In this document: positions 1 through 4,714 of the stretch, piece by piece
How positions within the stretch are numbered: the first letter of the stretch is position 1
Layout: each line of letters starts with the position of its first letter
Source: an uncultured Bacteroidota bacterium
GTDB taxonomy: Bacteria; Bacteroidota; Bacteroidia; UKL13-3
NCBI GenBank assembly: GCA_903907885.1
Contig: CAIVPY010000499.1
Coordinates: forward strand, 1-6,209
Direction: 5' to 3'
DNA length: 6,209 nt
Notes under the pieces: model-generated
Databases searched by the model: none
Told to the model about the DNA's origin: nothing
What the model saw: the letters and a program-made list of their open reading frames with translations, nothing else
Made by a program: the position numbers and the translations under genes

Positions 1-14
1 AATAATAATCGAAA

Positions 15-30
15 TGCAACAAATGTTACA
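15..30. promoter_or_regulatory. Crp/Fnr-type 16-bp dyad, left copy
   Basis: The sequence reads TGCAACA-AA-TGTTACA, an inverted repeat with 7-bp arms, a 2-bp spacer and one mismatch (C at 17). Arm length and spacing fit a homodimeric Crp/Fnr-family regulator. It lies 13 bp beyond the methyltransferase stop, so it probably belongs to a gene outside the left edge rather than to the methyltransferase. Fifteen bases are identical to the copy at 906-920. The dyad and the repeat are seen directly; the regulator family is inferred. Confidence 0.55.
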
Positions 31-42
31 GTTTGATTATAT

Positions 43-636
43 TTATTTCAACCCCACATATCTTATTACATCGGCCTTGCCTATATGATAAGCTCCTTCG
101 TTTAGTGTTATTTCTTCGTATTTTATTTCTTTTGTTTTTAATAAAATAAAGTCATCCAAAAGTATCTCTTTGGTATAAAGCATCGAAGTGTCTTTTGGCC
201 CACCAGATGTGTTGGCTAATTGGCGGGGATTAAAAGCTTCAACGATTAATGTGCCATTAGGTTTTAGCCAATCGCAAATTTTATGATGAATTTCTTTTCT
301 TATATTATCAGGAAAGTGAGCATAAATTAACGCAATTACATCAAACGATTCATTCGGATAATCAACAGTTAAAGCATCGCCTATCACATAGTCAATAGCT
401 ACACTTTTTATATCTGCCAAGCCCAATGCTTTTTCTTTACCTTTTTCACTTTGGTCGAAAGCATGCACTTGCCAACCCTTTTGAGCGGCAAAAATAGCAT
501 TGCGACCCTCACCTTCGCATGGAAATAAAATACTTGATGTAGTGAGCCCTTGTAATTGTTGTGCTAGAAATGTATTGACATTCGTACCATATACATATTC
601 CTTTTCACTGAATCTTTTGTTCCAAAAATCTTTCAC
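43..636 (-). CDS. Class I SAM-dependent methyltransferase, TehB-like
   Basis: A soluble cytoplasmic Rossmann-fold methyltransferase using S-adenosylmethionine; the acceptor substrate cannot be read from the sequence. Counting from the GTG at 636-634, the N-terminus has the family signature FWNKRF followed by YGTNVNTFL (about residues 4-24). Motif I, PCEGEGRNAIFAA, lies at about 39-51, the ribose-binding acid is in FDQS (D61), motif II is FDVIALIYAHFP (near 100-110), and LKPNGTLIVEAF (near 125-136) is the post-core strand. SGGPKD and the C-terminal LNEGAYHIGKADVIRYVG are also typical. At about 197 residues it is full length. There is no ATG: the candidates are GTG at 636 or TTG at 639. GTG is preferred because it places FW near the N-terminus as in relatives. 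It lies downstream of the DUF2892 gene in the same frame after one TAA, so it is probably co-transcribed. Annotations as tellurite or thiopurine methyltransferase would be too specific. Confidence 0.85.
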   Translation of the reverse strand: MKDFWNKRFSEKEYVYGTNVNTFLAQQLQGLTTSSILFPCEGEGRNAIFAAQKGWQVHAFDQSEKGKEKALGLADIKSVAIDYVIGDALTVDYPNESFDVIALIYAHFPDNIRKEIHHKICDWLKPNGTLIVEAFNPRQLANTSGGPKDTSMLYTKEILLDDFILLKTKEIKYEEITLNEGAYHIGKADVIRYVGLK

Positions 637-648
637 CAAAAGTTGATC

Positions 649-849
649 TTATTTCTTTTTAGTTGAAATGCCAAAAGGTAAATACAAAGGGCAAAAACTT
701 AAAAAACTAGTGGCAACAAAAATTACGGCCAAAACCATAAGTATAATGGCAATAGTTCCTGTTATTTGTCCTAAAAAATAAAGTGCAGCAATAGCAATAG
801 CTATAATGATTCTAACTACTTTGTCTGCCGTTCCCATGTTTGCTTTCAT
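649..849 (-). CDS. DUF2892 / YgaP-type two-helix inner-membrane protein
   Basis: A 66-residue membrane protein of the DUF2892 family, the transmembrane domain that in YgaP is attached to a rhodanese; here it stands alone. After a polar N-terminus with the family-typical NMGTADKVVRI (residues 4-14), helix 1 spans about 12-27 and helix 2 about 31-50, joined by a Gly-Thr turn (GQITGT). Then come the conserved FCPLY (C53) and FGIS, and a KKK tail. The ATG at 849 is preferred; M5 (837) is possible but would remove residues usually present. Its molecular function is unknown. YgaP-like stand-alone proteins often accompany sulfur-transfer or redox genes, which are not visible here. A Crp/Fnr-type box and a -7-like element lie upstream. 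The methyltransferase follows in the same frame after one stop. Confidence 0.85.
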   Translation of the reverse strand: MKANMGTADKVVRIIIAIAIAALYFLGQITGTIAIILMVLAVIFVATSFLSFCPLYLPFGISTKKK

Positions 850-875
850 ACTTATTATTAATTAATTTTTCGATT

Positions 876-883
876 CAAATATG
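876..883 (-). promoter_or_regulatory. Bacteroidota -7-like element for the DUF2892 operon
   Basis: On the minus strand the bases read CATATTTG, matching 7 of 8 positions of TAnnTTTG. A start about 6-7 nt beyond it falls near 870-872, giving a leader of about 22 nt before the ATG at 849. The nearest TTG that could act as a -33 element lies inside the dyad at 905-920, 23 bp upstream, which is slightly long. A weak -33 is what one expects of an activator-dependent promoter. The location is inferred from consensus only. Confidence 0.4.
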
Positions 884-904
884 TGGCAAAAGAATTTATT
901 ATAA

Positions 905-920
905 CGCAACAAATGTTACA
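905..920. promoter_or_regulatory. Crp/Fnr-type 16-bp dyad upstream of DUF2892
   Basis: The sequence CGCAACA-AA-TGTTACA is an inverted repeat with 7-bp arms and a 2-bp spacer, matching at 5 of 7 arm positions. It repeats 15 bases of the box at 16-30 exactly. Its centre (912.5) is about 40-41 bp upstream of the start predicted from the -7-like element at 876-883, the usual place for class II activation by Crp/Fnr proteins. No regulator gene is in the window. Oxygen, nitric oxide or another signal cannot be told from the site. Confidence 0.6.
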
Positions 921-1038
921 CAAGCCCAAAAGAATCTTATTAGTACCCTGACTTCAGTGTTAGAATATATGAAATGAGCGTATCATATTTTTTAAAAATT
1001 CAAAAGAATAGCAAATAAGTATTGATTTAAAAGAATAG

Positions 1039-2439
1039 TTACACCTCCACCATATCGCCCTGCAGTGGTATGCTGATGTTTTTGAAACCAACATCTAGTA
1101 GTTTGTTTTTATAATGTAATTGAGTCTCGTATTCGCCATGTACCAAAAACAAATGTTGTATCTGTTCCTTTTCCTGACAGTTTAAGTATTGTATCATCTC
1201 ATTATAATCGCCATGGGCACTGTAAGAATCCATGATAACAACATCGGCTCTTACATGATGTTCTTCGCCAAAAATTTTTAAAATTTTAGCTCCACTTCTT
1301 ATTTTACCTCCGATTGAATTTGGTTCTGCATAGCCCACCATAAGTATGGTGTTTTTAGGGTTATCAATGTTGTTTGCTACGTGGTGCTTTATCCTACCAG
1401 CTTCTATCATACCTGAAGCCGAAATGATGATACATGGTTCTTTTATATCATTCAATCGTTTTGATTCTTCCACATCTTGCACATAAATTAAATTACCAAA
1501 ACCAAATGGATTGTCATCGGTTTTCATGTATTTAAGAATGTCTTCATTAAAACACTCTTCATGCTCTCGCATAATATTAGTGGCATTTACAGAAAGTGGG
1601 CTATCAACAAAAACTTTAATATGCGGCAACATTTTTTTGTGCTCCATTTGGTCGAGGGCATACACTATTTCTTGCGTTCTGCCCAGGCTAAAAGCAGGGA
1701 TTATCAATTTTCCTTTTTTCTCAATGCAAGCATCATACACCACATTAAACAATTGTTGTTCGCTAAGGGAAATGTCGCTATGCAGTCTATCTCCATAAGT
1801 TGATTCGGCAATAACTATATCTGCTTGTGGAAATGCTTGAGGGTCCCTTAATATTGAGCCATTGTATCTTCCAATATCTCCTGTATAACACAATCGTTTG
1901 GTCAAACCGTTTTCGTTAAACGAAAGGTTAACAGCAGCACTTCCCAATATGTGTCCGGCATCAGTAAATAATAACTCTACGCCATTGCAAACCTTATATT
2001 TTGTATTGTATTTAACACTTACAAACTGGTGTATACAATTTTCGGCATCTTTAACAGTGTATAGAGGTTGAAGAGGGGTTTCCCCTCTTTTAATCCTTCT
2101 TTTATTTACAAACCGTAAATCGTTTTCTTGTATATGTGCACTATCCGCCAGCATAATGCTGCAAAGATCTTTGGTAGCTGGTGTGCAAATTATAGATCCA
2201 GTAAAACCATGTTTAACTAAGTTTGGTATGTTACCCGAATGGTCTATATGAGCATGCGATAGAATGACAAAATCTATAGATGACGGCTCAAAATCAAATG
2301 CCCTATTTAAACCACCAGACTCAGCCCCCTTTCCTTGAAATAATCCGCAATCAAGTAGTATTTTTCTTCCATCAATGCTTGTAATTAAATGTTTACTTCC
2401 TGTAACTGTTCTAGCTGCGCCAAAGAATTGAATTTGCAT
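1039..2439 (-). CDS. MBL-fold beta-CASP RNase with RMMBL domain
   Basis: A cytoplasmic metal-dependent nuclease of the CPSF73-like beta-CASP group, expected to act on RNA. It has 466 residues, the usual length. The N-terminus FFGAARTVTGSKHLI and LLDCGLFQG (29-36) are typical. Metal ligands are in HAHIDH (62-67), H163 in DAGHILGSA and D188 in YTGDIG. ESTYGD (212-217) leads into the beta-CASP domain, with PAFSLGRTQE (248-257), VDSPLS (278-283) and the SASGM loop (340-344). The RMMBL part has SIGGKI (375-380), SAHGD (407-411) and LVHGE (432-436), supplying the remaining ligands. No inactivating change is seen. The ATG at 2439 starts directly on the conserved first strand. An exact -7 element lies upstream and MobA is divergent. 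Whether it is an endo- or 5'-exonuclease, and its RNA targets, cannot be deduced. Confidence 0.92.
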   Translation of the reverse strand: MQIQFFGAARTVTGSKHLITSIDGRKILLDCGLFQGKGAESGGLNRAFDFEPSSIDFVILSHAHIDHSGNIPNLVKHGFTGSIICTPATKDLCSIMLADSAHIQENDLRFVNKRRIKRGETPLQPLYTVKDAENCIHQFVSVKYNTKYKVCNGVELLFTDAGHILGSAAVNLSFNENGLTKRLCYTGDIGRYNGSILRDPQAFPQADIVIAESTYGDRLHSDISLSEQQLFNVVYDACIEKKGKLIIPAFSLGRTQEIVYALDQMEHKKMLPHIKVFVDSPLSVNATNIMREHEECFNEDILKYMKTDDNPFGFGNLIYVQDVEESKRLNDIKEPCIIISASGMIEAGRIKHHVANNIDNPKNTILMVGYAEPNSIGGKIRSGAKILKIFGEEHHVRADVVIMDSYSAHGDYNEMIQYLNCQEKEQIQHLFLVHGEYETQLHYKNKLLDVGFKNISIPLQGDMVEV

Positions 2440-2455
2440 ATATGTAAAATCTATT

Positions 2456-2463
2456 CAAATATA
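2456..2463 (-). promoter_or_regulatory. Bacteroidota -7 element for the beta-CASP nuclease
   Basis: The minus strand reads TATATTTG, an exact match to TAnnTTTG. It ends 16 nt before the ATG at 2439, so the leader would be only about 10 nt. No TTG is found 19-21 bp upstream, so the -33 part is weak or absent. This element overlaps the region that the longer MobA reading frame would occupy, which is one reason to reject that longer start. Confidence 0.45.
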
Positions 2464-2517
2464 GGAAATGTTGCCTAAATGTTTGGTTTATCAAATTATT
2501 ATTTATTTAAAGAGTTG

Positions 2518-2525
2518 TATTTTTA
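2518..2525 (+). promoter_or_regulatory. Possible -7 element for the MobA-like gene
   Basis: TATTTTTA matches 7 of 8 bases of TAnnTTTG and lies 8 nt before the preferred ATG at 2534. A start there would give an almost leaderless message. No good -33 TTG is spaced correctly. In such AT-rich DNA a 7/8 match is weak evidence, so this is tentative. Confidence 0.25.
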
Positions 2526-2533
2526 CCGCATCA

Positions 2534-3133
2534 ATGAAACGTAATACATTTTTGAAAGAGCCTTTAGTTGGTATTGTGCTTTGTGGCGGGGAAAGCCAAA
2601 GAATGGGAGTTGATAAAGCTTTTATTGAGTATTATACCTTGCCCCAATATGCATATATGTCTAGCCTAATGAAAGAGCTTGTTTCTGATGTTTTTATTTC
2701 ATGTAATCACCAACAAAAAGATAAAATTCCTAACAATTTCAATTGTATTATTGATAAAGATACGTATGGAAATGCTGGACCCATGTCGGGTGTTATAAGT
2801 GCCTTTGAAAAAATAAGCAACGCTGCTCTTTTGGTAGTTGGATGCGATTATCCTATGCTGTGTTATGAGGATTTATTAGGTTTATTAAAGGCGCGAGAAG
2901 AAAGTGTTGATGTGGTTTGTTATACCAATCCTAATAGTGGCTTTGATGAGCCTCTATTAGCCATTTACGAAAAACAATGTGCGATATCTTTACAAACGTA
3001 TTTTAAAAAAGACAATTTCTCATTAAGACATTATCTAAAGACGGTACATACAAAAAGAATACTGCCTAATGATGAAAAATCAATACAAAGTATCGATACC
3101 CCTGAGGAATATATAAAATGGGTTAAAAAGTAA
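2534..3133 (+). CDS. MobA-like molybdenum cofactor guanylyltransferase / NTP transferase
   Basis: A Rossmann-like nucleotidyltransferase resembling MobA, which joins GMP from GTP to molybdopterin cofactor in the cytoplasm. From the ATG at 2534 it has 199 residues, the family size. The nucleotide-binding signature LCGGESQRMGVDKA is at about 16-29, GPMSGVISAF at about 82-91, and the Mg-binding CDYPM at about 104-108. SIDTPEEY near the C-terminus is the usual closing motif. After DKA the common LLxG-type segment is replaced by FIEYYTLPQYAY, then VFISCNHQQ, a form I associate with Bacteroidota MobA-like proteins. The frame is open to an ATG at 2468, but those 22 extra residues are hydrophobic, unlike the family, and overlap the divergent promoter. 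No other molybdopterin genes are in the window, so the guanylyl specificity is a family-based call; another small NTP transferase role is possible. Confidence 0.75.
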   Translation: MKRNTFLKEPLVGIVLCGGESQRMGVDKAFIEYYTLPQYAYMSSLMKELVSDVFISCNHQQKDKIPNNFNCIIDKDTYGNAGPMSGVISAFEKISNAALLVVGCDYPMLCYEDLLGLLKAREESVDVVCYTNPNSGFDEPLLAIYEKQCAISLQTYFKKDNFSLRHYLKTVHTKRILPNDEKSIQSIDTPEEYIKWVKK

Positions 3134-3155
3134 TATATTTACTTTTATAAAAACA

Positions 3156-3169
3156 GCTGAACGTTAAGC
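3156..3169. repeat. 14-bp near-palindrome in the MobA-ispH gap
   Basis: GCTGAACGTTAAGC pairs at 6 of 7 positions about its centre, with an AACGTT core. With no loop it is a poor hairpin but a plausible protein-binding dyad. It lies 22 bp after the MobA stop and about 100 bp before ispH. The rest of this 134-bp gap is AT-rich, with no gene or strong terminator seen. Confidence 0.25.
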
Positions 3170-3220
3170 AAAAGGTGAAGTTATATCGAGCTATATTATA
3201 ACCCAAATGTAGAATAAAAT

Positions 3221-3260
3221 TTTGCTCATAAACTATCTGAGGCAAATTTGGTTAATTTTG
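3221..3260 (+). promoter_or_regulatory. Promoter region of ispH
   Basis: Two overlapping readings fit the Bacteroidota consensus. An exact -7 match, TAATTTTG at 3253-3260, is only 7 nt before the ATG at 3268 and lacks a well-placed -33. A second, CAAATTTG at 3243-3250 (7 of 8), has TTTG at 3221-3224 with 18 bp between, close to the expected spacing, and would give a leader of about 12 nt. Either way the leader is very short. The sites are predicted from sequence only. Confidence 0.4.
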
Positions 3261-3267
3261 CAAGGGA

Positions 3268-4110
3268 ATGAATGTAAAAGTAGAAATTGATAACAATTCG
3301 GGATTCTGTTTTGGGGTGGTTTTTGCCATACAAATGGCTGAAGGCATTCTTGATGAAGAAGGAAAATTATATTGCCTTGGCGATATTGTGCATAATGACG
3401 AGGAAGTGGCTCGTTTAAAAGCTAAAGGATTACAAATTATCAACCACGATGATTTTAAAAGCATACATGGTGAAAAAGTATTGATTAGAGCTCATGGAGA
3501 GCCTCCTGAAACCTATAAAATTGCACTCGAAAACCATATTGAATTGGTGGATGCAAGCTGCCCAGTAGTATTAAAATTGCAAAACAGGGTGCGAGAGGCA
3601 TACAACGATGATGAAAAAATCATGATTTTTGGTAAACATGGACATGCTGAAGTGAAAGGATTAGCAGGGCAAACCAATGGAGAAGCTATTGTTATCGAAA
3701 CCTTTGATGAATTGGACAAATATGATTTACCAAAAAATCTAAAATTGTTTAGTCAAACAACCAAAAGCACTAAAAAGCTTTTTGGCTTAAAAGCCGAACT
3801 AGAAAGCAGGGGAATTGAAGTTGATTTTAATGATACATTGTGCCGACAAGTGAGTAATAGAGATATTCAATTACGAGATTTTGCTAAACAATATGATAAA
3901 ATAGTTTTTGTGGCAGGTGTAAAATCAAGCAATGGCAAAGTGTTGTATGATGTTTGCAAAGAACACAATTCAAACACCTTCTTTATTAGTAGCAAAGACG
4001 AACTGCAAAAAGTTTGGTTTGACGAAAATGATAGCATAGGTATTTGTGGGGCTACCTCAACTCCTCAGTGGCAAATGGAGGAAGTAAAAGAAGCCCTATT
4101 AGCTTTATAA
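3268..4110 (+). CDS. ispH: 4-hydroxy-3-methylbut-2-enyl diphosphate reductase
   Basis: IspH (LytB) catalyses the last step of the MEP pathway, reducing HMBPP to IPP and DMAPP in the cytoplasm with an oxygen-sensitive [4Fe-4S] cluster. The three cluster cysteines are present: C14 in SGFCFGV, C98 in DASCPVV and C192 in DTLCRQVSNRD. Substrate-binding residues are visible as H42 (DIVHN), H76 in RAHGEPP, H126 and E128 in KHGHAEVKG, T165 in SQTTKST, S220-S221-N222, and the C-terminal GATSTP. At 280 residues it is complete and of normal length. The ATG at 3268 is certain because the first cysteine motif begins eleven residues later. The peroxidase gene follows after 3 bp, so the two are probably co-transcribed. 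All key residues are intact. Confidence 0.96.
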   Translation: MNVKVEIDNNSGFCFGVVFAIQMAEGILDEEGKLYCLGDIVHNDEEVARLKAKGLQIINHDDFKSIHGEKVLIRAHGEPPETYKIALENHIELVDASCPVVLKLQNRVREAYNDDEKIMIFGKHGHAEVKGLAGQTNGEAIVIETFDELDKYDLPKNLKLFSQTTKSTKKLFGLKAELESRGIEVDFNDTLCRQVSNRDIQLRDFAKQYDKIVFVAGVKSSNGKVLYDVCKEHNSNTFFISSKDELQKVWFDENDSIGICGATSTPQWQMEEVKEALLAL

Positions 4111-4113
4111 AAT

Positions 4114-4713
4114 ATGAATATGAAAAGAAAATTAATAGCCGTAGCGGGTATCCTTTTAGCGGGTTTAGCCATTATCAGTTTTAAAAGAGCAAGCAAAACT
4201 ATTGTAGCCGAAAATAATACCATAAATGAAATGAGTAGCCAAGCGTTTTTTAACCTAAATATTAAAAGTCTTGATGGAAGCCGAACCATCAGCATGAGTG
4301 AATTCAAAGGTAAAAAAATATTGTGTGTAAATGTGGCTAGCGAATGTGGTTACACTCCGCAATACCAAGACTTACAAAAGCTATATGAAACTTACAAAGA
4401 AAAACTTGTCATCATTGGATTTCCATGCAATCAATTTGGCTACCAAGAGTCGGGTTCGGTCGAAGAAATTCAAACATTTTGTAAAAAGAATTATGGAGTT
4501 AGTTTTATTTTAACTGAAAAAATAGATGTTAAAGGAAAAAACCAACATCCTATATACAAATGGCTTTGCAACAAGACCGAAAATGATAAATCAGATACTG
4601 AAGTTAAATGGAACTTTAATAAATTTTTGATTGATGAAAATGGCACTTGGTTGGCTTATTTCCCTTCTTCTGTTAAACCATTGAGCGAAGAGATTACCTC
4701 TAAACTTAAATAG
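4114..4713 (+). CDS. Glutathione peroxidase family thiol peroxidase, membrane-anchored or exported
   Basis: A thioredoxin-fold peroxidase of the GPx family that reduces hydrogen peroxide or lipid hydroperoxides. The peroxidatic cysteine is C78 in NVASECGYT (a cysteine, not selenocysteine). The catalytic partners are Q107 in FPCNQFG and W166/N167 in VKWNFNKFLI. C123 in IQTFCKKNYGV sits where thioredoxin-dependent members carry the resolving cysteine, so thioredoxin rather than glutathione is the likely reductant. The N-terminus has MNMKRK followed by a hydrophobic stretch at about 7-23. There is no lipobox cysteine, and a cleavage site near A32 is possible but not clear, so it is a signal peptide or membrane anchor and the domain is probably periplasmic. 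At 199 residues it is a GPx domain plus a 40-residue leader. ATG at 4114 is used; ATG at 4120 is also possible. It lies 3 bp after ispH and its stop is 1 bp from the convergent gene. Confidence 0.92.
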   Translation: MNMKRKLIAVAGILLAGLAIISFKRASKTIVAENNTINEMSSQAFFNLNIKSLDGSRTISMSEFKGKKILCVNVASECGYTPQYQDLQKLYETYKEKLVIIGFPCNQFGYQESGSVEEIQTFCKKNYGVSFILTEKIDVKGKNQHPIYKWLCNKTENDKSDTEVKWNFNKFLIDENGTWLAYFPSSVKPLSEEITSKLK

Positions 4714-4714
4714 T

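Noticed and set aside
967..988. Hairpin ATATGA / TCATAT followed by a T run, resembling a plus-strand terminator
   Set aside because: The stem is 6 bp with only one G-C pair and a 10-nt loop, and no plus-strand gene lies upstream to be terminated.
1511..1803. Two overlapping plus-strand open frames inside the nuclease gene
   Set aside because: They are antisense to a well-conserved coding sequence and show no recognisable domain; they are shadows of the real gene.
2463..2480. Possible third Crp/Fnr-type site in the nuclease-MobA gap (GGCAACATTTCC on the minus strand)
   Set aside because: Only the inner AACATTT matches the boxes and there is no second arm, so it does not form a dyad.
2468..2533. 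N-terminal extension of the MobA-like frame from ATG 2468
   Set aside because: The 22 residues are hydrophobic and unlike the family, they run over the exact -7 element of the divergent nuclease gene, and ATG 2534 gives the expected family length.
4065..4307. Minus-strand open frame overlapping the ispH end and peroxidase start
   Set aside because: Hydrophobic antisense translation of the peroxidase leader region; the two plus-strand genes are certain by motif.
4331..4513. Small plus-strand frame inside the peroxidase gene
   Set aside because: It overlaps the catalytic core of the peroxidase in another frame and has no features of its own.
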